NCBI GenBank assembly: GCA_902761605.1
Contig: CACWLC010000003.1
Location: 1-64,000 of the forward strand
Source: an uncultured Prevotellaceae bacterium
Lineage (GTDB): Bacteria > Bacteroidota > Bacteroidia > Bacteroidales > Bacteroidaceae
Direction: 5' to 3'
Length of the DNA stretch: 64,000 nucleotides
Shown: positions 52,207 to 60,143 of the stretch, one piece after another
How positions within the stretch are numbered: the first letter of the stretch is position 1
How the letters are laid out: every line of letters starts with the position of its first letter
Notes under the pieces: generated by a model
Told to the model about the DNA's origin: nothing
Seen by the model: the letters and a program-made list of their open reading frames with translations, nothing else
Database searches by the model: none
Program-made: the position numbers and the translations under genes

Positions 52207-52226
52207 AATGGGGGAGGATTACAATG
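52207..52226 (+). promoter_or_regulatory. Strong Shine-Dalgarno site before the initiating transferase
   Basis: GGGGGAGGA lies 7-15 bases before the ATG at 52224. Most genes here have A-rich leaders without such a site, so a near-perfect Shine-Dalgarno sequence is unusual. Confidence 0.6.
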
Positions 52227-53672
52227 AAAAACAATAACCAAACCAACGCTTTTGTGCAGAAGAGCATCATTGTCGGTGACTTCATCCTGCTTAACCTGAT
52301 ATTGCTTCTGTTTGCCCGGTACCATTGGAGAATAGGGATATGGGAAGAGAACGAGTTGGAGGTGTTTACACTGATTGCTAACCTGGCGTTGGTTATCAGC
52401 CAGATGCGCTTTTCACCGATTATCCACAAACGTCTTGTGGGAGCGGGTGATGTGTTGCAAAGAATTATTGGTCTGACAGCCTTACACGCTATCGTAGGAT
52501 ATCTTATCCTGAAGATTATAGACTACGACCTACCTGTGGGATGGCTGATAGGGGAAATCAACACGGTATTCTTTGTATCACTACTCTTTAAGAGACTGTT
52601 GGAGCGCTGGGTTATACGTCTGTATCGTGAGGCGGGCAGGAACACACGTATGGTAACGCTGGTGGGTTCTGACATAGAATTGGTGAACATCTACAGAAAG
52701 TTGATAGATGATGCGACATTGGGATACAAAGTGCTTGGATATTATGGTGACGACAAGCTGATAGAGACAATTGAGAAGGTAGAGAGAGAGGAAAAAATAA
52801 ACCTGTCGGCACTGAAGAACCTGGAGCGGAAGGGCTCAGTTGAGGATTTGTTAGCCGCAATGGGCCGTCATGAGGACCTGCAACTGGGTGATGAGCTTTA
52901 TGTCTGCCTGTCGCGAAAGGATCGTGACGTGATTAAGAAACTGTCAAGATATTGTGACTATAAGGTGGTGAGATTCTTTTATGTTCCTATATCAGTGGAG
53001 TCCATCGGTCTGAACCTGAAACGCGAGTTGATGGACGACATCGAGGTTTATACGACTTATGAGATCCCGTTGCAGAATATGGGTAATAGGATATTGAAGC
53101 GTACATTCGATATCGTGTTCTCGTTGTTCTTCCTGATTCCGACAGCTCTGATGTTCCCGTTTATCTGGCTGATAATCAAGATACAGAGTCCGGGACCAAT
53201 CTTCTTCAAACAGGCCAGGACGGGTATCGACGGCAAGACATTTATGATGCTGAAGTTCCGCTCCATGCATGTGAATGCTGATGCAGACAAGGTGCAGGCT
53301 ACGAAGGACGACCCGAGAAAATATCCGTTCGGTAACTTTATGCGCAAGTCGAACATCGACGAGCTGCCACAGTTTCTTAATGTGCTGCGTGGGGATATGA
53401 GCTTTGTGGGCCCCAGACCTCACATGCTGGCACATACCGAACAGTATTCGGCACTGATTTCCAAGTATATGGTACGCCACTTCGTGAAACCCGGTCTGAC
53501 GGGTTGGGCTCAGGTGACGGGATTCCGTGGCGAGACGAAGGAGCTGTGGCAGATGGAAGGGCGCGTGAAGCGTGACATCTGGTATATGGAGCACTGGAGC
53601 ATCTGGCTGGATATCCGCATTATATGGATGACGTTTAAGACAATCTTTGTTCATGACGAGAACGCGTACTAA
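52224..53672 (+). CDS. Polyprenyl-phosphate sugar phosphotransferase (WcaJ/WbaP-type)
   Basis: The 482-residue enzyme starts repeat-unit synthesis by moving a sugar-1-phosphate onto undecaprenyl phosphate. Four N-terminal membrane helices (IIVGDFILLNLILLLFARYH etc.) and a Rossmann-like middle domain are followed by a re-entrant helix (FDIVFSLFFLIPTALMFPFI). The catalytic domain has ARTGIDGKTFMMLKFRSMH, DELPQFLNVLRGDMSFVGPR and KPGLTGWAQVTGFRGET. This is the full-length PNPT architecture. It lies near the end rather than the start of the operon. Its 3' end overlaps the PAP2-barrel gene by 20 bases. The sugar is probably glucose or galactose by family, but this is not certain. Confidence 0.92.
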   Translation: MKNNNQTNAFVQKSIIVGDFILLNLILLLFARYHWRIGIWEENELEVFTLIANLALVISQMRFSPIIHKRLVGAGDVLQRIIGLTALHAIVGYLILKIIDYDLPVGWLIGEINTVFFVSLLFKRLLERWVIRLYREAGRNTRMVTLVGSDIELVNIYRKLIDDATLGYKVLGYYGDDKLIETIEKVEREEKINLSALKNLERKGSVEDLLAAMGRHEDLQLGDELYVCLSRKDRDVIKKLSRYCDYKVVRFFYVPISVESIGLNLKRELMDDIEVYTTYEIPLQNMGNRILKRTFDIVFSLFFLIPTALMFPFIWLIIKIQSPGPIFFKQARTGIDGKTFMMLKFRSMHVNADADKVQATKDDPRKYPFGNFMRKSNIDELPQFLNVLRGDMSFVGPRPHMLAHTEQYSALISKYMVRHFVKPGLTGWAQVTGFRGETKELWQMEGRVKRDIWYMEHWSIWLDIRIIWMTFKTIFVHDENAY

Positions 53673-55584
53673 ATTTGGTTCAAGGTTCATGGTTTTCCTC
53701 ATGTTCTTCATGGGCATGGTGGAAACCCAGGCGCAGGTGTTTGAAGTGGATTCACTGAGCGGTGGAATCACGGATTCACGAAAGGATGGAAGGGCGACGG
53801 AGAATGTCATTGTGGCGGATGGGTTCTGGAAGAACTGGTTCGTGCAGATGGGGCTGGACATGACGTTACAGAATCCTTATGGATATGATTTCTCAAAGGT
53901 GTTTCCTAATGGTAAGTCGTTCGGACTGGACCTGGCTGTAGGTAAATGGTTCTCGCATCAGGTGGGTGTCAGAGGAAAGTTTAATTGGGAAAATAAGTTG
54001 CCGCTGCTGAAGAATGACCATGCAAACTGGTTGGCTCCGTTTGATCAGCCGGGGGTGAATAGAGAGAAGGGTGGATATATCGCGCTATATGGCGATGTAC
54101 TGTTTAATCTGCATAACCTGTTTGGACCGTATCGGGCTGACAGGACGTGGAATGCGAGTCTGTATCCGAGAATCGGTGTGAACTATAACTTCGGAGTGAA
54201 GAAGGGTGCACTGAATGCGGGAATTGGATTGATGAACACGTATAGGATCAACGACCGATGGAGCGTGTATGGGGATATTGCGTATATCATGACAGGAAGC
54301 GGATTCGTAGGGACAGAATCGAAGGCTGATACTGGAACGGGAAGTAACTCGAATGGATACCTTACTTTCGGTATTGGCGCACATATAACACTGGGCCCAC
54401 ACATGGGGACTCCACACATGGGGACTGGCTCATCTGTGCGTAGCTTTGCGGAGCACAGTGTGCCTGTCCCCGTGTGTGGTGTGCTGACGACCGGAATCTG
54501 GGACAACTGGTTCGTACAGGTTGGAGCGGACATGAGTCTGATGAATCCATATGGATGTAATTTCTCGAAGGTGATACCTAAGGGAATGACATTCGGACTG
54601 AATGGAGCATTAGGTAAGTGGTTTACTCCGGAGTTCGGATTGAAGGCCCGGGTGCAGTGGGATAATGGACTGATACCGAATAATGGATTGGAGTGGGTAC
54701 CACCGGTGGATGACCCGAAACAGAATTATAAGAAGGGTGGTCTGGCGGCAGTATCGCTGGATGCAATGTTGAATCTCACGAATGTGATTGCAGGGTATGA
54801 CCCATCGCGGAAGTGGGAGACATCGGCTTATCTGAGAATGGGAATCATCACACAGTTTGTTGAGGGGTCTGGATCTCCGCTTGCAGGTATTGGCTTGGAA
54901 GAGACATATCGGCTGAATGACAGGTTGAGCTTGTTTGGGGCAGTGGGTTATCAGGTGACCACGAGCGAGGGTATGGGCGTAAGTACTACAGGTATGGATG
55001 TGGCTGCAGGTACGAATGGATTCTTTGATATTGACTTCGGGATACGATACGAGTTGGGTAGGAATGGGTTTGCACACAGGGGACAGGCACCCAGTGCTTC
55101 GCAAAACTACGCACAGATGAGCCAGATTCCCGAGCAAAGCTCGCCTACCCGTAGCCTTTCCCCGTGTGCGGGACATAACTGGCCGAGGTTTGCGGTGAAT
55201 ACGATAGCATCGGTCGGTGTGGCTTATGTGGGTAAGACGGCACTGAAGGCGATGGTAAAGGAGGAGAGACCGGACCATTCGGACAATAAGTCGTTTCCGT
55301 CGGGACATGCAGCTATGGCTTTCGCTGCTGCAAGGTCGATTGATAAGGAGTTCCGTCGGGAGTCAATATGGATTCCGATAGCGGGATATGCTGCAGCTAC
55401 GGCTGTAGGTATAGAGCGTGTGACCAGTGACCGTCATCACTGGTATGATGTGGTGGCTGGAGCAGCCTTGGGTGTTGGCTCGGCTGAGTTGACTTGGTGG
55501 CTGAGTGATAAGTTACTCGGAAAAGGAAGTAATGTTGCTGTAAGTACTTCGGGTAATACTGTTGATGTGACGTATAACTTCTGA
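53653..55584 (+). CDS. Two outer-membrane-barrel-like copies fused to a PAP2 phosphatase
   Basis: The 643-residue protein has a signal peptide (core MVFLMFFMGMVETQAQ). Two homologous barrel-like domains follow: copy 1 near residues 55-220 (NWFVQMGLDMTLQNPYGYDF) and copy 2 near 280-450 (NWFVQVGADMSLMNPYGCNF). A C-terminal PAP2 acid phosphatase (~505-630) keeps all motifs: KAMVKEERP, FPSGHAAMAF and ERVTSDRHHWYDV. PAP2 enzymes remove phosphate from polyprenyl or lipid A phosphates, so recycling the carrier or modifying lipid A is plausible. Both linkers are written in REP-like DNA (54412-54479 and 55073-55170). The ATG at 53653 overlaps wcaJ by 20 bases; TTG at 53647 and ATG at 53689 are alternatives. 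Confidence 0.8.
   Translation: MTRTRTKFGSRFMVFLMFFMGMVETQAQVFEVDSLSGGITDSRKDGRATENVIVADGFWKNWFVQMGLDMTLQNPYGYDFSKVFPNGKSFGLDLAVGKWFSHQVGVRGKFNWENKLPLLKNDHANWLAPFDQPGVNREKGGYIALYGDVLFNLHNLFGPYRADRTWNASLYPRIGVNYNFGVKKGALNAGIGLMNTYRINDRWSVYGDIAYIMTGSGFVGTESKADTGTGSNSNGYLTFGIGAHITLGPHMGTPHMGTGSSVRSFAEHSVPVPVCGVLTTGIWDNWFVQVGADMSLMNPYGCNFSKVIPKGMTFGLNGALGKWFTPEFGLKARVQWDNGLIPNNGLEWVPPVDDPKQNYKKGGLAAVSLDAMLNLTNVIAGYDPSRKWETSAYLRMGIITQFVEGSGSPLAGIGLEETYRLNDRLSLFGAVGYQVTTSEGMGVSTTGMDVAAGTNGFFDIDFGIRYELGRNGFAHRGQAPSASQNYAQMSQIPEQSSPTRSLSPCAGHNWPRFAVNTIASVGVAYVGKTALKAMVKEERPDHSDNKSFPSGHAAMAFAAARSIDKEFRRESIWIPIAGYAAATAVGIERVTSDRHHWYDVVAGAALGVGSAELTWWLSDKLLGKGSNVAVSTSGNTVDVTYNF
54412..54479. repeat. REP-like palindromic element between the two barrel copies
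   Basis: The outer arms CCACACATGGGGAC and GTCCCCGTGTGTGG (one mismatch) enclose about 40 bases with a GTGCG/CGGAGCAC core. The inner 46 bases (54426-54471) match 55079-55124 in reverse orientation at 42 of 46 positions. The left arm is duplicated just upstream at 54397-54410. Confidence 0.82.
55073..55124. repeat. Inverted second copy of the REP-like element
   Basis: The copy lies in reverse orientation to 54412-54479 and encodes the start of the linker between barrel copy 2 and PAP2 (HRGQAPSASQNYAQMSQ). Confidence 0.82.
55126..55160. repeat. 35-base element shared with the CNNM/CorC gene
   Basis: It follows the inverted REP-like copy directly and encodes PEQSSPTRSLS. It matches 29548-29582 in reverse orientation at 32 of 35 bases. 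Confidence 0.8.
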
Positions 55585-55645
55585 CATTTGGAAAACGGTA
55601 TCCAAAGAATAGTTCTATAGATCATAGTTTTTATAAACGCGTTGA

Positions 55646-55670
55646 TTAACAAATTAACAAATTAACATTT
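55646..55670. repeat. Short tandem repeat, 8-base unit
   Basis: TTAACAAA occurs twice, then TTAACATTT, just downstream of the PAP2-barrel gene. Confidence 0.7.
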
Positions 55671-55683
55671 TTCTCAAGGACTA

Positions 55684-55750
55684 AAAATTTGCGACCACGA
55701 GGAGGAAAATTTTGCAACCACGAGGAGGAAAATTTTGCAACCACGAGGTG
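55684..55750. repeat. Three tandem copies of a 22-23 base unit
   Basis: The units at 55684-55705, 55706-55728 and 55729-55750 each read AAAATTT(T)GCAACC followed by ACGAGGAGG, with few changes. Each unit contains TTTTGC, similar to part of a -7 box, but without the TA. Function unknown. Confidence 0.85.
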
Positions 55751-55756
55751 AAACGT

Positions 55757-55790
55757 AAAAAAGGTCGGTGCTTAGGCATCGGCCTTTTTT
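55757..55790 (+). terminator. Terminator closing the polysaccharide operon
   Basis: AAGGTCGGTGC pairs with GCATCGGCCTT (two G-U pairs), with A-run before and T-run after. It is the first clear terminator after the ~22 kb operon. Confidence 0.8.
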
Positions 55791-55793
55791 GTT

Positions 55794-55872
55794 TGTCATC
55801 TCGACCGAAGTGGTTTGTCATCTCGATTAAGCGAAGCGCATGGAGAGATCCCTCGACAAGCTCGGGATGACA
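55794..55872. repeat. Long imperfect palindromic intergenic element
   Basis: TGTCATCTCGA occurs at 55794-55804 and 55816-55826, and pairs with TCGGGATGACA at 55862-55872. The inner bases GAAGCGCA and GAGAGATCCCTC resemble intergenic repeats seen in several bacterial groups. Confidence 0.65.
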
Positions 55873-55941
55873 GAGGGGGGTGATGTTAAAATGTTAAATG
55901 TTAAATCAAGGATATTTCATTGTTTTTTGGGATATTATAGG

Positions 55942-55950
55942 TATTTTTGC
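55942..55950 (+). promoter_or_regulatory. -7 box of menB
   Basis: TATTTTTGC lies 19 bases before the menB ATG. A TTTG at the normal spacing was not found. Confidence 0.6.
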
Positions 55951-55968
55951 AGAAAAATTGAAAGAGAT

Positions 55969-56826
55969 ATGGAAAAACGAGTTTGGAAACAGATTAGGGA
56001 GTTTAAGGAGATATTGTTTGAGGAGTATAACGGTATCGCGAAGATCACCATCAACCGTGCGAGATATCGTAATGCCTTTACACCAAAGACCACATGGGAG
56101 TTGAGTCAGGCATTCTCGATGTGCAGGGAGATGCAGAATATCAGCGTGGTGCTGTTGACGGGTGCCATGAGTGAGGTGCCTGAGGGTAAGACACTGGCTG
56201 ACGTGAAGCATGCCTTCTGTTCTGGTGGTGACATGCACGTGAAGGGTCGTGGAGGATATGTTGACGAGGAGGGAGTGCCACGTCTGAGTGTGCTCGACGT
56301 GCAGATGCAGATACGCAGACTGCCAAAGCCGGTGATTGCTATGGTGAATGGTTATGCCATCGGTGGAGGACATGTGTTGCATCTGGTGTGCGACCTGACC
56401 ATTGCATCTGAGAACGCCATCTTCGGCCAGACAGGACCTAAGGTGGGAAGCTTTGATGCTGGATTCGGCTCTTCGTATCTGGCGAGGATTGTAGGTCAGA
56501 AGAAGGCCCGAGAGATATGGTTCCTGTGCAGACAGTATACTGCCAAGGAGGCTGAGGAGATGGGAATGGTGAACAAGGTGGTGCCTATCGAGAGACTTGA
56601 AGATGAGTGTGTGGAGTGGGCAGAGATAATGATGGAACGTTCGCCACTGGCATTGCGTATGATCAAGGCAGGACTGAATGCAGAGCTCGACGGACAGGCT
56701 GGAATACAGGAACTGGCTGGTGACTGCACGATGCTATACTACTTCCTTGATGAAGCCCAAGAGGGTGGCAAGGCTTTCCTGGAAAAACGCAAACCCGACT
56801 TTAAGAAATATCCTAAACTGCCATGA
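55969..56826 (+). CDS. menB: 1,4-dihydroxy-2-naphthoyl-CoA synthase
   Basis: This 285-residue crotonase-fold enzyme of menaquinone synthesis closes the second ring from o-succinylbenzoyl-CoA. Diagnostic stretches are [20 protein letters not shown], the loop [20 protein letters not shown] (oxyanion hole, CSGGD), [20 protein letters not shown] and [20 protein letters not shown]. The start at 55969 is set by the promoter box at 55942-55950; the longer frame from 55840 would run through intergenic repeats. menC overlaps its stop by 4 bases. The gene implies that the organism makes menaquinone for anaerobic respiration. Confidence 0.94.
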   Translation: MEKRVWKQIREFKEILFEEYNGIAKITINRARYRNAFTPKTTWELSQAFSMCREMQNISVVLLTGAMSEVPEGKTLADVKHAFCSGGDMHVKGRGGYVDEEGVPRLSVLDVQMQIRRLPKPVIAMVNGYAIGGGHVLHLVCDLTIASENAIFGQTGPKVGSFDAGFGSSYLARIVGQKKAREIWFLCRQYTAKEAEEMGMVNKVVPIERLEDECVEWAEIMMERSPLALRMIKAGLNAELDGQAGIQELAGDCTMLYYFLDEAQEGGKAFLEKRKPDFKKYPKLP

Positions 56827-57857
56827 AATACGAGATAGAAAAACGAACTCTGCATTTTAAGCAGCCGGCGGGGACGTCGAGAGGGGTGTATACAACCAGG
56901 AAGATATGGCTGGTAGAGCTGTCGGACGGTGAACGACAGGGAGTGGGAGAGTGTGCGCCATTGCCTGACCTGAGCTGTGATGCGATGGAGGATGGAAGGT
57001 ATGAGATGCTGCTTGAAAAATTCTGTCAGCGACTCTGTGAGACAGGCGAGATAGACTATGAGGCGATGAGAGACTACCCCTCGATGCTCTTTGGATTAGA
57101 GACAGCATTGAGAGATGTAAGAGGTAAGAAGGAAAATGGAAGATGTATCCTCTTCGATACGGCATTCAGCAGGGGCGAAGTAGGTATCCCCATCAACGGT
57201 CTCGTGTGGATGGGAAACTACGATGAGATGCTCCAGCGCATGGAGGAGAAACTGGAGAAAGGTTTCAGATGCGTAAAACTGAAGATTGGCGCCATCGACT
57301 TCGACAAGGAACTGGATCTGATAAAGCGGATAAGAGACAGATTCTCTTTCCACGAGGTAGAGTTGCGGGTGGATGCCAACGGGGCATTCAAATATGACGA
57401 GGCTCTGTATAAGCTCGAGCTACTATCGCAATATAATATCCACAGTATCGAACAGCCCATCAAACAAGGACAGTGGGCGTTTATGGCTGAACTCTGCAGG
57501 GAGTCGCCACTGCCTATCGCTCTCGACGAAGAACTGATAGGAGTGAACGACAAAGAGATGAAAAGCCACATGCTTAACATCATCAAACCACGATATATCA
57601 TCCTTAAGCCATCGCTTCATGGAGGCATGATGGGTTGCAGGGAGTGGATAGACATAGCAAAGGAGATGGGTATCGGCTCGTGGATAACGTCAGCTTTGGA
57701 GAGTAATGTCGGACTGAATGCTATCGCACAGTTTGCATCCGACGTGTATGGCGATAACATCACCATGCCGCAAGGCTTAGGTACTGGACAATTGTTTACA
57801 GACAATATCGATATGGGTTTAGACATAATAAAAGACAGAATAATATTAAAGACATAG
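56823..57857 (+). CDS. menC: o-Succinylbenzoate synthase
   Basis: The 344-residue enolase-superfamily enzyme dehydrates SHCHC to o-succinylbenzoate. The N-terminal capping domain reads [20 protein letters not shown]. The barrel shows [20 protein letters not shown] (KxK catalytic lysine), [10 protein letters not shown] (metal Asp), [10 protein letters not shown] (metal Glu), [10 protein letters not shown] (metal Asp) and ILKPSLHGG (second catalytic Lys). It overlaps menB by 4 bases and precedes menE by 7, so the three form a tight operon. The remaining men genes (menF, menD, menH) are not in the window. Confidence 0.92.
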   Translation: MKYEIEKRTLHFKQPAGTSRGVYTTRKIWLVELSDGERQGVGECAPLPDLSCDAMEDGRYEMLLEKFCQRLCETGEIDYEAMRDYPSMLFGLETALRDVRGKKENGRCILFDTAFSRGEVGIPINGLVWMGNYDEMLQRMEEKLEKGFRCVKLKIGAIDFDKELDLIKRIRDRFSFHEVELRVDANGAFKYDEALYKLELLSQYNIHSIEQPIKQGQWAFMAELCRESPLPIALDEELIGVNDKEMKSHMLNIIKPRYIILKPSLHGGMMGCREWIDIAKEMGIGSWITSALESNVGLNAIAQFASDVYGDNITMPQGLGTGQLFTDNIDMGLDIIKDRIILKT

Positions 57858-57864
57858 TAACAGA

Positions 57865-58824
57865 ATGTCTTTAGAAGAGTTTTTGTTGGAATGGAGAAGT
57901 GACAGTCCTTATGTCGAGGTGAAGACCAGCGGGAGTACTGGGGAGCCGAAAAGGATGATGGTCGAGAAACGCAGGATGATGAATTCGGCCAGGATAACAT
58001 GTGACTTCCTGGGACTGAAACCAGGCGATACTGCCTTGCTATGTATGAGTCTGGACTATATCGCAGGAAAAATGATGGTGGTACGATCAATAGAGCGTAA
58101 CCTCAAACTGATAACCGTTGAACCATCAGGTCATCCGCTGGCAGAAGACTCTAAATACGATCTGGTCGCGATGGTACCAATGCAGGTGTATAACTCATTG
58201 CAGGTGCCTGAAGAAAAGGAGAGACTGATGCAGATAAAACACCTGATTATCGGTGGGGGAGCTATAGATGAGTCAATGGAAGAGGAACTCAGGGACTTTC
58301 CTAATGCCGTATGGAGTACATACGGTATGACAGAGACACTGTCGCATATCGCACTGAGACGATTGAACGGCAAGGAAGCATCTGAATGGTATGAGCCTTT
58401 TCCAAGTGTGAAGGTGAGACTGAATGAAGAGGGATGTCTGGTGATTGATGCTCCTGAGGTATGCGAAGAGACATTGGTGACGAATGATATTGCAGAGATT
58501 GAAGCCTCAGGGAGGAGGTTCAGGATACTTGGCAGAAAAGATAATGTGATTTGCTCTGGCGGGATAAAGATCCGGACAGAAGAGGTAGAGAGAACGCTTA
58601 AACCTTATCTCGATGCTCCATACATGATCAGCAAGAGACCTGACCCAAAGTTTGGTGAGATAGTAGTGCTGTTGACTGAGGGCGATATCAGTGATGCGCG
58701 CGAAGCTTGTGAGAGGATATTACCAAAGTATCAGCAGCCGAAAGATTACTTAAGAGTGGATAGAATCCCACTAACAGAAACAGGCAAGCCCGCCCGCAAA
58801 GAGGCTGAGAAATTAGCTTTGTAG
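57865..58824 (+). CDS. menE: o-Succinylbenzoate-CoA ligase
   Basis: The 319-residue adenylate-forming enzyme supplies MenB with its CoA-ester substrate. It has the AMP-binding P-loop KTSGSTGEPKRMMVEK near residue 21, the YGMTET motif in WSTYGMTETLSHIALRR, and the C-terminal ILGRKDNVICSGGIKIRTEE and ETGKPARKEAEK with the late catalytic lysine. It is shorter than the ~480-residue MenE of E. coli and lacks much of the N-terminal subdomain. Compact forms of this kind are found in Bacteroidetes. It ends the menBCE operon. Confidence 0.9.
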   Translation: MSLEEFLLEWRSDSPYVEVKTSGSTGEPKRMMVEKRRMMNSARITCDFLGLKPGDTALLCMSLDYIAGKMMVVRSIERNLKLITVEPSGHPLAEDSKYDLVAMVPMQVYNSLQVPEEKERLMQIKHLIIGGGAIDESMEEELRDFPNAVWSTYGMTETLSHIALRRLNGKEASEWYEPFPSVKVRLNEEGCLVIDAPEVCEETLVTNDIAEIEASGRRFRILGRKDNVICSGGIKIRTEEVERTLKPYLDAPYMISKRPDPKFGEIVVLLTEGDISDAREACERILPKYQQPKDYLRVDRIPLTETGKPARKEAEKLAL

Positions 58825-58850
58825 GATAGGATGATGGAAAAGAAGAGGTG

Positions 58851-58881
58851 CAGCTGCTCTCACGAGTAACTGCACCAATTA
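58851..58881 (+). terminator. Possible terminator after menE
   Basis: GGTGCAG and CTGCACC form a perfect 7-base stem around a 17-base loop. There is no T-run, so termination is doubtful; it may be a processing or stability hairpin. Confidence 0.35.
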
Positions 58882-58928
58882 GTTAGTAATATGATTAGGT
58901 CATTGTCTAAGTTGATTGGAGTGTGGAT

Positions 58929-59981
58929 CTAACACTCCCGATAAAAATCGAGAGCCTCGTAGATGTCTTGTTTTGAGGCAGTCTGATTTATTCTTATGTC
59001 TCCGATGCCACCAAGCAAGGTGAAGTTGATGATGCCTGCCACGTTCTTCTTGTCGTGGGTCATCAGCTCCAACAGAGTGGGGTAGTCATCGCAGGTGATA
59101 GTCATCTTACCATAGTGCTCCTTTATGAAGTTTACCGTCTGGTGCATCTTGTCTGAAGGAAAGCCGGTCTTTATGGCACTCAGATAGAGTTCGCATATCA
59201 GTCCCCATGCAACGGCATAGCCATGAAGTACGGGCTTATGCTCTAAGGCATACGACTCGAAGGCATGACCAATGGTATGTCCCAGATTCAGGGCTTTGCG
59301 GATGCCTTTCTCTGTGGGGTCTTCTGTCACGATGCGTTGTTTTACGGCTACACTGTCAGCCAGCATGCGCTGGAGTCTGGAGAACTCTAAACTCTCAATT
59401 CTAAACTCTAAAAGCTCTGCCCACATCTCTTCGTTGGAGATAAGTCCATGTTTGAGCATCTCAGCATAGCCGGAGAGGATATTCTCGCTGTCGAGAGTGC
59501 GAAGGAAAGGTGTGTGGAGGATAACGCTCGAGGCATTATTGAAGACACCTATCTCGTTCTTCAGTCCACGGAAGTTGATGCCCGTCTTTCCGCCTACAGA
59601 AGCATCGACCATCGCCAGAAGTGTTGTGGGGATGTTGATATAGTTGATGCCACGCTTGAAGGTAGAGGCAGCAAAGCCTCCAAGGTCTGTAACCATTCCT
59701 CCGCCTATATTTATTAATAAGGTGTGACGTGTGGCACCTCCCTGACCCAGCTCTTCCCATACGTGGGAGAGAGATTCGAGGTTCTTGTTTGTGTCGGAAG
59801 CACCAATGACAATCGTCTTTGCTCCCTCCAGACAAGGGAATGCAGCAACAAGGGGCAGACAGAGCTTCTCTGTGTTCTCATCGGTGAGGATGAAGATCCT
59901 GTCGCGCTCACATTCGCTTACTGCTTCTGCCAGCGTCGCCTCCAGTTTGTCGGCTATCAATACCTTCTGTTGACTCATCAT
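58929..59981 (-). CDS. aroB: 3-Dehydroquinate synthase
   Basis: The 350-residue NAD- and Zn-dependent enzyme performs step 2 of the shikimate pathway. The NAD-binding motif is INIGGGMVTDLGGFAASTFK. PTTLLAMVDASVGGKTGINF is the family signature. The zinc ligands appear in GYAEMLKHGLI (Glu), LNLGHTIGHAFE (His) and KPVLHGYAVAWG (His). The stretch LLEFRIESLEFSRLQ at about residue 190-205 is encoded by a 7-base repeat array (59381-59414) and looks like an insertion next to the active-site helix region. It is monocistronic, with a promoter box at 60009-60017 on the minus strand. Confidence 0.93.
   Translation of the reverse strand: MMSQQKVLIADKLEATLAEAVSECERDRIFILTDENTEKLCLPLVAAFPCLEGAKTIVIGASDTNKNLESLSHVWEELGQGGATRHTLLINIGGGMVTDLGGFAASTFKRGINYINIPTTLLAMVDASVGGKTGINFRGLKNEIGVFNNASSVILHTPFLRTLDSENILSGYAEMLKHGLISNEEMWAELLEFRIESLEFSRLQRMLADSVAVKQRIVTEDPTEKGIRKALNLGHTIGHAFESYALEHKPVLHGYAVAWGLICELYLSAIKTGFPSDKMHQTVNFIKEHYGKMTITCDDYPTLLELMTHDKKNVAGIINFTLLGGIGDIRINQTASKQDIYEALDFYREC
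59381..59414. repeat. 7-base repeat array inside aroB
   Basis: Units ACTCTAA, ACTCTCA, ATTCTAA and ACTCTAA encode LEFRIESLEF on the minus strand. Nearly the same units occur in feoB at 19502-19540. Confidence 0.82.
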
Positions 59982-60008
59982 TATAACGGCAAGGTTTTAA
60001 TTTTGATT

Positions 60009-60017
60009 GCAAAGGTA
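60009..60017 (-). promoter_or_regulatory. -7 box of aroB
   Basis: The minus strand reads TACCTTTGC, 28 bases before the aroB ATG. Confidence 0.65.
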
Positions 60018-60143
60018 ACTTAATTTTTTTGAAATCTAATGCAAAATGTCAAATAATTGTAAGAAATACCCTTATTTTTTTCAAAACCATTAAACTTTCC
60101 GTAGATTATTACGTCAAAAAGGCAAAAATTCATAAACATAAAA

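Larger units (their letters stand above)
55585..55968. other. Intergenic region with repeats, terminator and menB promoter
   Basis: The 384 bases hold an 8-base repeat (55646-55670), a 22-23 base triple repeat (55684-55750), a terminator (55757-55790), a long imperfect palindrome (55794-55872), a short TGTTAAA repeat (55882-55907) and the menB promoter box. No gene is seen. Confidence 0.7.

Noticed and set aside
33866..55584. Prophage or conjugative element as origin of the AT-rich region
   Set aside because: All genes fit a polysaccharide locus; no integrase, relaxase, structural phage or transfer gene is present.
55840..55968. N-terminal extension of MenB
   Set aside because: It would translate the palindromic intergenic element and precede the promoter box.
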